From NCBI GenBank assembly GCA_903939115.1, contig CAJAFV010000063.1, positions 59,596 to 123,595 on the forward strand: a stretch of 64,000 nt of DNA, in the 5' to 3' direction. The notes under the pieces are model-generated. The model did no database searches. It was not told the DNA's origin and saw only the letters and a list, made by a program, of their open reading frames with translations. A program made the position numbers and the translations under genes. Source of the DNA: an uncultured Geobacteraceae bacterium. Lineage in GTDB: Bacteria; Desulfobacterota; Desulfuromonadia; Geobacterales; Pseudopelobacteraceae. Of this stretch, positions 8,103 through 17,647 are shown in pieces; positions within the stretch are counted from its first letter, which is position 1; each line of letters begins with the position of its first letter.

Positions 8103-9083
8103 ATGTACATCACGCGCATCTGTCTTAGCCTCAGCCTTATAATCACAACCATCGGCCCGGTTTTTGCCGCGAATACCGTTACCTTCTATCGTGACGGAAC
8201 CGTTATTCAACAGGAGGCCGTCGCATTAAAGGGTGTGATTGATCTCCCGCTCGCTGCCGACATTCTGGAGAACACCCTCACCGTTGTTCCCGCCGCCGGC
8301 ACTTCAATTATCGGCGTTGAAACGATGCGGAAAGAAACGGCTGACAGTACCGAGAAAGAGCTTGAATCATTGACCGAGCAGCGGCGAAAACTGGAGGACC
8401 GTCTGCAGGCATTGGACGCGCGAGAAGCTATCTTTACCACCGCAGCCAAATCACAAAGCGGGAAAGCACCGCGAAAAACCAAAGCGAACCCGGATCCGAT
8501 GCAGGCCATCCGGCAAGGCACCGACTTTGCCATTGCGCAACTTGAGGCGGTCTACACTGCCCGTCGCAAGACCACGCACGAAATCCAGAGGGTTGACGCC
8601 CGTATCGCCGCAACCAGAAAGAGCAACCGACTGTCAACGACTTCAGTCCGGATTGTGGTCTCTCCACAGAACGGCAAAGCGACACTTCGCTATGCCACGG
8701 CAGAGCGTGGCTGGCAACCGCAGTACAATCTGTATCTGGAGAAAAAAGGGACTGCACGGCTGCAGCTTTCCGCGCGGGTAACAGGAGCTCTGCATGGATA
8801 TCAAGCCCGTGTTTCATCAGGTTTGCTTACTGAACATACCGGAGTCGAAACCGTGCCGGTTCAGACAGGCAGCGCGGTTATCGCCAACTACCTCCTGCCT
8901 CTCGAGGATGAACAGTACTCAGAAGGGATTTATCACTATTTTTCCGGAAGGGTTACTAACAACAGTTCTCACTATCTGCCTCCGGGAGAGTCGGGACTGT
9001 ACCGGAACGGTGCTTATTACGGGAAATTCAGTTTTGCGGGAATTTCGTCCGGGCGGAGCAAAGTGATTTCGCTCGGAAAATAA
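8103..9083 (+). CDS. Secreted MuiA-like protein (DUF4140/DUF4139 family)
   Basis: The 326-residue protein begins with a signal peptide ending at VFAA. A beta-rich N-terminal part (YRDGTVIQQEA, then DLPLAADILENTLTV) resembles DUF4140, followed by a charged coiled coil (about residues 75-110 and 140-175) and the segment LRYATAERGWQPQYNLYLEK that marks the start of the DUF4139 domain of the mucoidy-inhibitor A family. Family members are often over 500 residues, so the DUF4139 part is short here; the end is nevertheless a clean stop. A strong AGGAGG lies upstream. The role is unknown; probably periplasmic. Confidence 0.72.
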   Translation: MYITRICLSLSLIITTIGPVFAANTVTFYRDGTVIQQEAVALKGVIDLPLAADILENTLTVVPAAGTSIIGVETMRKETADSTEKELESLTEQRRKLEDRLQALDAREAIFTTAAKSQSGKAPRKTKANPDPMQAIRQGTDFAIAQLEAVYTARRKTTHEIQRVDARIAATRKSNRLSTTSVRIVVSPQNGKATLRYATAERGWQPQYNLYLEKKGTARLQLSARVTGALHGYQARVSSGLLTEHTGVETVPVQTGSAVIANYLLPLEDEQYSEGIYHYFSGRVTNNSSHYLPPGESGLYRNGAYYGKFSFAGISSGRSKVISLGK

Positions 9084-9143
9084 ACAAACCACCCCCCCCG
9101 CAGTATAAAGCCCGGCAGCACTCTCCACGTTTCCACGCTGCAG

Positions 9144-10796
9144 TCACCTGGCGCTCTTTTTACTGTCATCCAGAGCGGTTCGCACCACGTGGATCAACCT
9201 GTCCGGCATGATCGGCTTGGAAAGGTAATTGAACTCACCGGTAATTTTAGCCTTCTGCGTGAGCATGTCGTCACTGTAGCCGCTTAAAAAAACGCAGGGC
9301 AGATCCGGATACTGCACCCGAACGGCCGACAGCGCTTCATAGCCGTTCATGCGCGGCATGATCATGTCAAGAAGCAGCAGATCGACCGTATCCCCATGAC
9401 TTGCCATCAGTTCGACAACCTCGTCACCGTTGCTGGCTTCAAGCACCCGATAGCCGATATCCTGAAGCAGCTCAACGATCATCGGCCGGACATCCTCGTT
9501 ATCCTCTCCCACAAGAATCGTTGCACAGCTCCGCACTTCACACTTTAACGTGGCGACATCTCCGGAATTCAGGACAGCGGTTTGAGTATATTCAGGGAAA
9601 TATATTGAAAAAAGGGTCCCCTCTTCTGGTGTGCTGGTCACCTTGATGAACCCCTTATGCTGCTGCACAATGCCGAAAACCATTGAGAGGCCGAGCCCCG
9701 TACCCTTGCCAACTTCCTTCGTAGTAAAAAACGGGTCAAAAATTTTAGACATCTTTTCCGGGGGTATTCCATAGCCGGTATCGGAAACCGTCAGCTGCAC
9801 ATAAGGTCCGGGAGGCATTTCGGCAGGAAGATCATGTTCATCCCCGACAACCTGGCGACCGGCGGTCGTAATTGTCAGGCGGCCGCCATCCGGCATGGCA
9901 TCACGGGCATTATTGTACAGGTTGAGGACAATCTGTTGCAACTGCCCAAGGTCGGCATTGAGAGCCAAATCCTGAGAATCCAGATTATAATCAAGCTGGA
10001 TATTTTCCCCTGCCAACCTGGACAGCATCTCTTTCATACCATAGACGAAACTGTTCAGCGATATCGGTTCCAACACAACATCCTGTTTACGGCTGAAGGT
10101 CAGCATACCTCGCGTCAGCGAGGCGGCCTTTTCGGAGGCGCTGATAATGCGATGAACTGCAGGTAGATTCGGAGAATCACTCCCCAGCCTCCTTTCTAGA
10201 ATACCGGCATAACCAAGGATGGCTGCCAGAATATTATTGAACTCATGGGCAATCCCGCCGGCCAGCTGACCGACTGAATCAAGCTTCTGGGAATGATACA
10301 GTTGATCCTTCAGGGTTTCGCGTTCTTCCTCCGCTTGTTTGAATTTTGTTATATCCCGTATTGATTCAATTGCGCCAATAACAGTGCCATCCTGATCAAA
10401 CAGTGGCGAGGCGGAAATCCAGACAGCGCGGTCGACACCGGGGAGTGCTGTCGGAATGCTCCCCTCGGCAATCAGAGTGTCACCACGTTTTTCCACTCTA
10501 CAATAAGATTGTCGGACGGTCGCAATGTCGAGCCCGATCAGATCGATCAGAAGAAGACGTTTTTCACCGTAAAAGACGATTGAATAGACATCGTTCCCTT
10601 TTCCCAGAATATCCATTTCCGGAACGCCCGTCAGATCTGCCATCGCTCTATTCCAGGCAATTACGCGATGTTCACGATCAATAACAAAGGTTGCATCTGG
10701 CAGAAAGTCGATAATCCCCTGTTGCAGCCTGGCCAGTGAAGCCAGTTCCTTAAAGGCGAGAAGAGTGTGATCTCTGGTCAGATTCATATCTGGCAT
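9144..10796 (-). CDS. PAS hybrid histidine kinase with C-terminal receiver
   Basis: Domain order: a PAS domain (about residues 25-150, DATFVIDREHRVIAWNRAM), a DHp helix with the phosphorylation site GGIAHEFNNILAAILGY, an HATPase domain (NLYNNARDAMPDGG, DTGYGIP, GKGTGLGLSM), then a receiver with the phospho-acceptor Asp in LLLLDMIMPRMNG and the conserved Lys in LSKP. There are no membrane helices, so it is cytoplasmic. The frame is open to 10847, but ATG 10796 has a G-rich site upstream and begins a compact N-terminus. The receiver at the end suggests a phosphorelay or feedback role. It lies in a minus-strand block of signalling genes. Confidence 0.85.
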   Translation of the reverse strand: MPDMNLTRDHTLLAFKELASLARLQQGIIDFLPDATFVIDREHRVIAWNRAMADLTGVPEMDILGKGNDVYSIVFYGEKRLLLIDLIGLDIATVRQSYCRVEKRGDTLIAEGSIPTALPGVDRAVWISASPLFDQDGTVIGAIESIRDITKFKQAEEERETLKDQLYHSQKLDSVGQLAGGIAHEFNNILAAILGYAGILERRLGSDSPNLPAVHRIISASEKAASLTRGMLTFSRKQDVVLEPISLNSFVYGMKEMLSRLAGENIQLDYNLDSQDLALNADLGQLQQIVLNLYNNARDAMPDGGRLTITTAGRQVVGDEHDLPAEMPPGPYVQLTVSDTGYGIPPEKMSKIFDPFFTTKEVGKGTGLGLSMVFGIVQQHKGFIKVTSTPEEGTLFSIYFPEYTQTAVLNSGDVATLKCEVRSCATILVGEDNEDVRPMIVELLQDIGYRVLEASNGDEVVELMASHGDTVDLLLLDMIMPRMNGYEALSAVRVQYPDLPCVFLSGYSDDMLTQKAKITGEFNYLSKPIMPDRLIHVVRTALDDSKKSAR

Positions 10797-10862
10797 GCAT
10801 TTTCCCCTGTTTTTTAAAATCGGAGCAGAGCAGCTGTACGGTCGCAACCTATGGTCGCGTTT

Positions 10863-12983
10863 TCATATCCTTAAGCGCCAATCCCGGCAAAACGAGACCA
10901 GCTCTTCCGGCGGCAACGGCCGGCTGAAGTAATATCCCTGAATTATGTTACAGTCACGCGCCGCAAGGTAGCGCAGCTGCTCCTCCGTCTCGACACCTTC
11001 CGCCACAAGCTCCATATCAAGCCCCTGCCCCATGGCGATAATTGTATTAACAACGGCGGCATCGTTTCTGGTGGTCAGCATCCGGCGGACAAACGAAATG
11101 TCGATCTTCAACTCATTGATCGGCAGGCGGCCCAGGTATTCGAGCGATGAATAGCCGGTACCAAAATCATCCAGTGACAGTATGACGCCGGTATCCGCCA
11201 ACGCCGTCATTTTCTCAAGCGTACGGGCGCTGTCAACCATTATCATGCTTTCGGTCAACTCGAGACAGAGGTTGTGAGGATCAAGCCCCGTCACTTCGAG
11301 CACCCGCTTGACGGTGACATCCAGATCGCTGCGCATGAACTGCAGAGCAGATATATTGACCGACATGCGCAGGGCCGACAGACCAAGCTTCTGCCATGAG
11401 ACCGCTTGCGAACAGGCCTGCCACAGCACCCATTCGCCGACCGCCACGATCATGCCGCTTTCTTCGAGAATCGGCACAAAAATCCCGGGTGGAACAGGAG
11501 CTTCTCCGGTCGGCGTCCAGCGGAGTAACGCTTCAACTCCGACCACGTCACCATTACCCTGATTAATCTGCGGCTGGTAATTCAGGCTGAATTCACCCAG
11601 ATCGATCGCTTTGTGAAGCTTGGCCTCCAAAGCAAAGCGCTCCTCCAACTGCTGGTTCAATTCGCGGGTGTAAAAGCAGATAGAGTTTTTGCCCTCTTTC
11701 TTCGCCTCGTACATAGCGGCTTCGCCATTTTTCAAAAGGCTTTCCACGCATTCGCCATCTTCCGGATACACCACCACACCAATACTGGCGGTAGTAATAA
11801 TTTCCGTACCTTTAACGATAAATACGCTATTCATGGCGATGCGGATCTGCTCAGCTCGCTGCCGGCTATCAGCAGCATCTGCCGCCAGCGGCGGAATTAT
11901 CGTGAACTCATCTCCGACGAAACGTGACACAACACTCTCGTGCCCACAGCTGACCTCCAGGCGATGGGCAATTTCTTTAATCAGAAGATCGCCGAACTCA
12001 TGACCGAACGTATCATTGACATATTTCAGGTTATCAATATCCAGCACCATCAGCGTCAGAAACTGACCGGTGTGGTTGATCCGCTCCAGTTGCAGTTCCA
12101 GATGCTTATGGAAATAGTGACGATTCGGAAGGCCGGTCAGGGCATCAAAATTAGCCTGATAGTAGAGCTGTTCTTCGTGATGCTTCCGCCCGGAAATATC
12201 CTCTTTGATGGCGACATAATTAGTAATATTACCGTTCTCATCCTTTATCGGGGCGATACTGGTCAACTCCCAATATTCGCGCCCAGTTTTGGATTTATTG
12301 CAGAATTCACCCCGCCACTCCCGACCGGAGCTGAGCGTATTCCACATATCAACATAATAGCTGTCCGGCTGCTTGTCTGATTTAAGGATACGAGGATTCT
12401 GGCCGATCGCCTCCTCCCGGCTGTAGCCGGATACTTCGGCAAATTTGGGATTAACATATTCAATGATCCCGTTGATATCGGTGATAACAACACTGTTGGC
12501 GCTCTGTTCGACGGCGGTACTCAATTTACGCAGCTCTACCGTCCGCTGCTTGACCAAAAGTTCCAGATTATCATGGTAATTCCGGTTTTCACGCACCAAC
12601 CTCGCCCTGTCGACACAACGGGCGACAATCAGCTCCAACTCAGCCAGATCGACTACCGGCTTGGCCAAATAATCCCAGGCACCCCGCCGCAGTGCGTCAA
12701 TAGCATCGGTCAGTATGCCGGTGCCGGACAGGACGATGATCGGCAGGTTGTCATCAAATTGCTTGACCGCATCGATGACCTCCATGCCATCGACATTCGG
12801 CATCCGCAAGTCGGTTATGACGACATCCGGTCTCATAGACTTGACCTTTTCAATGCCTTCATGACCATCACACGCCTGAAGCACGGTAAAGTTAGAGTCT
12901 TCAAAAAAAGCTGCCACGCTGCTGCGGATAGACTCCTCATCGTCTATGGTCAATAACACCAGATTAGAATCTGACTGTTGCAT
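10863..12983 (-). CDS. Response regulator with PAS, GGDEF and EAL domains
   Basis: Order: receiver (Asp in DVVITDLRMPNVDG, Lys in LAKP), a coiled linker, PAS (about residues 150-265), GGDEF and EAL. The cyclase signature reads RFVGDEF rather than GGDEF, so diguanylate cyclase activity is doubtful. The EAL domain looks intact: VEALLRW, NISALQF, ELTES, DDFGTGYSS, LKID and the loop EGVETEEQ. The likely net activity is cyclic di-GMP hydrolysis controlled by phosphorylation and a PAS signal. Its start overlaps the stop of the upstream receiver gene, so the two are translationally coupled and the preceding kinase is the obvious phosphodonor. Confidence 0.88.
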   Translation of the reverse strand: MQQSDSNLVLLTIDDEESIRSSVAAFFEDSNFTVLQACDGHEGIEKVKSMRPDVVITDLRMPNVDGMEVIDAVKQFDDNLPIIVLSGTGILTDAIDALRRGAWDYLAKPVVDLAELELIVARCVDRARLVRENRNYHDNLELLVKQRTVELRKLSTAVEQSANSVVITDINGIIEYVNPKFAEVSGYSREEAIGQNPRILKSDKQPDSYYVDMWNTLSSGREWRGEFCNKSKTGREYWELTSIAPIKDENGNITNYVAIKEDISGRKHHEEQLYYQANFDALTGLPNRHYFHKHLELQLERINHTGQFLTLMVLDIDNLKYVNDTFGHEFGDLLIKEIAHRLEVSCGHESVVSRFVGDEFTIIPPLAADAADSRQRAEQIRIAMNSVFIVKGTEIITTASIGVVVYPEDGECVESLLKNGEAAMYEAKKEGKNSICFYTRELNQQLEERFALEAKLHKAIDLGEFSLNYQPQINQGNGDVVGVEALLRWTPTGEAPVPPGIFVPILEESGMIVAVGEWVLWQACSQAVSWQKLGLSALRMSVNISALQFMRSDLDVTVKRVLEVTGLDPHNLCLELTESMIMVDSARTLEKMTALADTGVILSLDDFGTGYSSLEYLGRLPINELKIDISFVRRMLTTRNDAAVVNTIIAMGQGLDMELVAEGVETEEQLRYLAARDCNIIQGYYFSRPLPPEELVSFCRDWRLRI

Positions 12984-13372
12984 TACGAAAGTCTCCCGAC
13001 TGCGGCCATATGCTTGATTTTTTTCACCAGCGTCGACAGGTTGTGGATCGGTTTTGACAGGACATCACCGTCGGTCATTCCGATTGCCCTGAGTTCATTC
13101 GATAACGTGTACAGCATGCCGGTGTGAAGCAAATATCCGGCGACAGGGCAGAGCGCGTGAGCCTTTAAAATAAATTCCTCACCAGACATGCCGGGAAGAC
13201 GCATGTCCGAGATGCAGACCACCGGACAGTGTGTGGCAATTGATTCAAGCGCCTGTTCAGCAGTGGCGAAACTGTGCACCGTAAAACCTTCGTCCTCCAG
13301 ATAGGCCGTAACGCTCTCACGGATCATGTCATTATCATCAACAAGCAGCACTCTGATAGTGGCATTTTCCAT
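12983..13372 (-). CDS. Single-domain response regulator (receiver only)
   Basis: This 129-residue protein is a stand-alone receiver with the acidic pair in LLVDDND, the phosphorylation Asp in ISDMRLPGMSG and the conserved Lys in LSKP. There is no output domain. Both ends touch neighbours by a base or so: the kinase upstream ends where it starts, and the GGDEF/EAL protein starts where it ends. This arrangement suggests a phosphate shuttle between the PAS kinase and the cyclic di-GMP enzyme, or a phosphate sink. The switch Thr is in HTGM. Confidence 0.88.
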   Translation of the reverse strand: MENATIRVLLVDDNDMIRESVTAYLEDEGFTVHSFATAEQALESIATHCPVVCISDMRLPGMSGEEFILKAHALCPVAGYLLHTGMLYTLSNELRAIGMTDGDVLSKPIHNLSTLVKKIKHMAAVGRLS

Positions 13373-14562
13373 TATGCACCCCCCTGCAGTGGAAGCTTTA
13401 TAGTAAAACAGCTCCCCTTGCCCGGATGGGAACGGACGTCAATCAAGCCATGGTGCCCTTTGGTGACAATTTCATACGCTACCGACAGGCCGAGACCGGT
13501 ACCGACGCCGATTTCTTTCGTAGTGAAAAACGGCTCAAAAATCCGCTGACGGGTTTTTTCGTTCATGCCGGGCCCGTTATCCTCGATTTCGATCACTGCC
13601 ATACCTTGAGCCACCCGCGTTGTCACGGTTATTCTCGGCTGCTGCGCAGACTCGCCGCCTGCCAGGGCCTGAGCTGCGTTTTTAAGGATATTCAGCAGCA
13701 CCTGTTCCATTCCCGCCACCGACAACAGCACCGGCGGCAGATCAGCAGCGTAAATGCGCTTCAGCTCAATCCGGTGGAAATCGTATTTTTTCTTCATATC
13801 ATAGTCAGTACCGGCCAACTCCAGCGTCTTATCCATAAACGCTGAAAGGTTGACATGTTCGACACCGGCATCGCTGCGGCGACTGAATTGAAGCATATTT
13901 GATATAATTTCCGAAGCCTTGATCCCGGCGGTACGGATGTGACCGATGAAATCGAAGATCCCCCTTTTCTGCATATACGCATGGACCAGATCGAGGCTAA
14001 CACCTACTTCAGCCGCTGCCTGCACGTTGGCCGGTATATCCGCCGAGACCCGTCGTTCGATGTTCTGGGCATGCTGCAGGATCGCACCCAGCGGATTATT
14101 GATTTCATGAGCCATGCCGGCGGCCATACCGCTGATCATGGTCATTTTTTCGGTCCGGGTCATCAGCTCTTCAAAGCGAAATCGCTCAGTAACATCGTAC
14201 GCCGTTCCGAAAAGAGTATGAACTCCATTTTCATCACGATGCCTGTTCACGCGAGCGGTATGCCAGCGCCAACTGCCGTCAACATGTTGAACTCGATAGG
14301 TCATCTCCTGCATGGAGTTGGTACGAATAACAGCAATAATTACATTTTCGCACCGCGGTATATCCTCCGGGTTCACAAACTCCTTGAAATTGTGCCCGAT
14401 AACCTCGGAAGGTTCATGCCCGAGAATTTTCTTCCATGCGGGGGATACGTAGGCCACGTAGCCTTCCATGTTCAGCGAGAAAATAATGTCGCAGGAATTT
14501 TCCACCAGCATTCGATAGCGTGATTCGCTTTTGAAAAACATTTCAGCTTCTTTTTGCGGCAT
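13372..14562 (-). CDS. PAS sensor histidine kinase
   Basis: This 396-residue cytoplasmic kinase has a PAS domain with PAC extension (about residues 13-130, ending FGTAYDVTERFRFEEL), a DHp helix with GMAAGMAHEINNPLGAI, and an HATPase domain (ILKNAAQAL, DNGPGMNE, FFTTKEIGVGTGLGLSV). It lacks transmembrane segments. It begins the kinase, receiver, GGDEF/EAL set, all three joined by one-base overlaps, so it probably phosphorylates both downstream receivers. An AAAGGGG ribosome site precedes the ATG. Confidence 0.88.
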   Translation of the reverse strand: MPQKEAEMFFKSESRYRMLVENSCDIIFSLNMEGYVAYVSPAWKKILGHEPSEVIGHNFKEFVNPEDIPRCENVIIAVIRTNSMQEMTYRVQHVDGSWRWHTARVNRHRDENGVHTLFGTAYDVTERFRFEELMTRTEKMTMISGMAAGMAHEINNPLGAILQHAQNIERRVSADIPANVQAAAEVGVSLDLVHAYMQKRGIFDFIGHIRTAGIKASEIISNMLQFSRRSDAGVEHVNLSAFMDKTLELAGTDYDMKKKYDFHRIELKRIYAADLPPVLLSVAGMEQVLLNILKNAAQALAGGESAQQPRITVTTRVAQGMAVIEIEDNGPGMNEKTRQRIFEPFFTTKEIGVGTGLGLSVAYEIVTKGHHGLIDVRSHPGKGSCFTIKLPLQGGA

Positions 14563-14592
14563 GCATCCCCTTTCAGACCCGTCTCCGGATCG

Positions 14593-14634
14593 TTGACCCT
14601 TCTGTATTGACCATTCTGTATTGACCCTTCTTTA
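14593..14634. repeat. Three 14-bp tandem repeats containing TTGACC
   Basis: Three consecutive 14-mers, TTGACCCTTCTGTA, TTGACCATTCTGTA and TTGACCCTTCTTTA, lie in the 180-bp spacer between the two kinase genes. They could be a regulator binding array upstream of the PAS kinase or a short satellite. Nothing else is seen in this spacer. Confidence 0.7.
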
Positions 14635-14742
14635 TTCACTTATTTTTTTGATACGGGGATTTACAACAGAATGCCACGAGAATAGCACAAAACAATGTTG
14701 CATCAAGATTTAATTAAATCAGGAAAACTGTTTGAGTGCTGT

Positions 14743-17604
14743 TCAGAGCGCCATCGCCTCCGCAACCGCCCGGCTCAGTTCACTCCGGTTATATGGCTTG
14801 TGAATAAACCCGCACGCGCCCAACATCGCGAGCTCATCGCCGGTACCGTCACTACTGAACCCTGAACAAAACAGCACTTTCAGCTCAGGGGCCTGTTGCC
14901 GCAGCTGCAGGAAGGCTTCCTGCCCCCCCATTTTAGGCATGATAATATCCAGAATGACCAATGATATTTCGTTACGATGCGCGGCAAAGACTTCTAACGC
15001 GTCTGCCCCGTTTTCTCCCAGATATACCGTATAACCAAGATCTTCAAGCAACTCGCGACCGACGTCACGAAGAATTTCTTCATCATCAACCAGCAGGATT
15101 CCACCACTGCCGCCCACCGTTTCGGCGCTGCAGGCGATATCACCTGTTTCATCTTCTATCACCGGGAGGTATATTTTGAAGACAGACCCGACACCCGGCT
15201 CGCTCTGCACATACAATTCCCCTTTATGACTCTGCACGGTTCCATACACAGCTGCCAAACCAAGACCGGTGCCCTTGCCAATCGCCTTAGTGGTAAAAAA
15301 TGGCTCGAAAATGTGATCGATGACCTCTCTTGCCATACCGATACCGGTGTCGGAGACGGCTATTTCTACATACCGGCCCGGTGCAAGGGAGAGACTCATC
15401 GTACGGCAGGCGATTTCATCCATCATTTTCAGTGCCGTTGTATATGTCAACGAACCACCCTTCGGCATGGCGTCACGGGCGTTGATTCCCAGATTGAGCA
15501 ACGCATTCTGCAGCTGGGTCTGATCACCAATTACGACCGGGTTGCTCTCCCCAAAAGAGGCAACGACCTGAATCTGCTTGTCTATGGTACGTTCGAGCAG
15601 GCCCATGACAGTGGTTACGGCATCATTGACACGAACCGGATGGGTCATCGTTGAGGCTTTTCGTGAAAAGGTCAGCAGCTCGCGGGTAAGGTCGGCACTG
15701 CGAGTCGTGGCTTCTATGATGGAACCTACTGTCTTGATATTTTTTTCATCCCCCTTCAGCCGCAGTTTCAGCAATTCGGCGGCGGCCATGATCCCGGCCA
15801 GCATATTGTTGAAATCATGGGCAATACCGCCCGCCAACTGACCAACGACATCCATTTTCTGTGACTGCAGCAGCTGATTCTGCAACCGTTTCTGCTCCGT
15901 TATATCCATAACCGCACTAAGGACACCCGGCTTACCGGCAATTTCAAGAAGTACACCGGAAAACAGCACGGTAAAGAACTCACCATCTTTGCGGCGCATT
16001 TCGGCTTCATAATTGTGGACAAACCCGGTGGACCTCAGCTGCTGAAGATACCTGCCCCGGGCTGAGCCATCACACCACACTCCCAGCTCAACAGTGGTTC
16101 TGCCAATGACCTCCTCCCGGGAATAGCCAAACATCTCGATAAACCGCTGGTTTACATCACTGAATGTCCCTTCCGGAAGGGTCGTAAGAGCCACGGTAAT
16201 CGGAGAATGCTCAAAAACTGCCTTAAATTTCTGCGAACTTTCGGCAATAGCGTCAAGCTGAACCCGCAGCATCTCCTCTGTAGCCAGTAGTTGATCGTGC
16301 GTAGAGCGGTATTCAACAATCTGTGACCGCAACATTTCTTCCGTTGCCAGCAGCTCATCCTGGCTCCGCATGTAATCGTCGACCTGTGAGCGCAGCATTT
16401 CCTCAGTCGCCAATAACTCCTCCTGCGACTCCTGATACGCATCAATCTTCAGGCGCAGCATCTCTTCAAGCCGCTTTCGTTTACGGATATTCAGAATCAG
16501 ATTTATCAGACCGGCGGTACTGAGCAGAGTAAACAGCACCCCAGTCCAGGCAACTGCTTTGTTTATCGAAAACGTTGAAGATGGCTTGTTGATAATCACC
16601 GCACCGGCGGGCAGTCTGGCCGGGGTAATAGCGTATTTTTTCATGACAAGATAGTCAAAAGCGGGGTATGAAAGATCATCCGTTACGACCGGGATTTTTT
16701 CAGGAGTCTCTCCGCCGAGAATCTTTACCGCCAGTTCGGCAGTTTTCAGTCCCTGAATCTGCCCCTTCATCATCCGTCCGCCAACTACGCCGTACCCCAA
16801 CTGCTCAGCATAGACCGAATAGACCGGAACAGTACTGGCAGAGCTTACCAACCTGGCCGCTTCAGCATGACTGAAAGTTCTCCCCCCTTTTTCAACCGTG
16901 TACGACAACATAAGCACCAGATAGTCGGGAGGAATCAATTTCAGCTTATTCACCGTTTCCTCAAGCGGTAAATCTCCCATACAGTGGAGATTAATTGCGG
17001 AAAACTGCTCTGCCGACTTTTTAAGTTCATTGTGGATGGCAATGCCGGTATCGGTAAAGTCATGAATCACAACGATGTCATGAGTATTCGGGTGTAATTG
17101 GAGGGCCAGTTTAAGCGTACCGACAAAATCATGAAACTCCGCAACTCCGGTAATGCGTGCCTGACCGGCAATCATGGAAGGTTCGTAATCGTTGATGCCG
17201 CAAAAAAGAAGGGGAGTTCCGGGTGAGATGCGCTGACGATACTTTATTGCAAATTCAAGTGCAGCATTGTCCATTGCAATAATGATATCGAGCTTTTGAC
17301 CTGAGTACTTTGCTTCAAGCAGATCAGCCAAACGAGGGAAATGCTTCTTGGTATGGAACTTCTTTGTGTCGAGGTGTTCGATGAAGGTTTCAACGCGCGG
17401 GAACGCTTTTGACAAGCCTTCACGCAAACCTTCCATCTCATCCTCCGACCAGTCGTAGCCCGTATTATATGAATTAAGGACAAGAATATGAGGGACAGGT
17501 ACGGCGGCGTAGAGAGCGCTCTTTTCAGGTAAGGCGGACGCGGCGGCCCAAAGGGCAACCGCTATCACACCTACCCGAAAAGAGTAATACAACAAAGATC
17601 GCAT
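14743..17604 (-). CDS. Membrane hybrid histidine kinase with ABC substrate-binding-like sensor
   Basis: Order: signal/anchor (residues 1-25), a periplasmic domain resembling the ABC transporter substrate-binding family PF04392 (about 35-330), a transmembrane helix near 350-370, a coiled coil built from three tandem 21-residue units plus a partial one (from Met382), PAS, DHp (GGIAHDFNNMLAGIMA), HATPase (NLGINARDAMPKGG, GKGTGLGLAA) and a C-terminal receiver (VILDIIMPKMGG, HKPY). The ribosome site GGAG is 5 bases from the ATG. The periplasmic domain should bind a small ligand whose nature is not evident. The long repeat helix probably carries the signal across to the PAS and kinase core. Confidence 0.87.
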   Translation of the reverse strand: MRSLLYYSFRVGVIAVALWAAASALPEKSALYAAVPVPHILVLNSYNTGYDWSEDEMEGLREGLSKAFPRVETFIEHLDTKKFHTKKHFPRLADLLEAKYSGQKLDIIIAMDNAALEFAIKYRQRISPGTPLLFCGINDYEPSMIAGQARITGVAEFHDFVGTLKLALQLHPNTHDIVVIHDFTDTGIAIHNELKKSAEQFSAINLHCMGDLPLEETVNKLKLIPPDYLVLMLSYTVEKGGRTFSHAEAARLVSSASTVPVYSVYAEQLGYGVVGGRMMKGQIQGLKTAELAVKILGGETPEKIPVVTDDLSYPAFDYLVMKKYAITPARLPAGAVIINKPSSTFSINKAVAWTGVLFTLLSTAGLINLILNIRKRKRLEEMLRLKIDAYQESQEELLATEEMLRSQVDDYMRSQDELLATEEMLRSQIVEYRSTHDQLLATEEMLRVQLDAIAESSQKFKAVFEHSPITVALTTLPEGTFSDVNQRFIEMFGYSREEVIGRTTVELGVWCDGSARGRYLQQLRSTGFVHNYEAEMRRKDGEFFTVLFSGVLLEIAGKPGVLSAVMDITEQKRLQNQLLQSQKMDVVGQLAGGIAHDFNNMLAGIMAAAELLKLRLKGDEKNIKTVGSIIEATTRSADLTRELLTFSRKASTMTHPVRVNDAVTTVMGLLERTIDKQIQVVASFGESNPVVIGDQTQLQNALLNLGINARDAMPKGGSLTYTTALKMMDEIACRTMSLSLAPGRYVEIAVSDTGIGMAREVIDHIFEPFFTTKAIGKGTGLGLAAVYGTVQSHKGELYVQSEPGVGSVFKIYLPVIEDETGDIACSAETVGGSGGILLVDDEEILRDVGRELLEDLGYTVYLGENGADALEVFAAHRNEISLVILDIIMPKMGGQEAFLQLRQQAPELKVLFCSGFSSDGTGDELAMLGACGFIHKPYNRSELSRAVAEAMAL
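16273..16461 (-). repeat. 63-bp tandem repeat coding a 21-residue coiled-coil unit
   Basis: Inside the hybrid kinase, three full units start at Met codons at 16461, 16398 and 16335, with a partial fourth from 16272. Each unit reads MLR, then a hydrophobic at position 6, usually Tyr at 9, and ends LLATEE. Twenty-one residues equal three heptads, so whole units can be gained or lost without breaking the coiled-coil register. Confidence 0.85.
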
Positions 17605-17647
17605 GCCTACTCCATTCCGATGAAATGAGAGTTACTACAGCTTTTTA

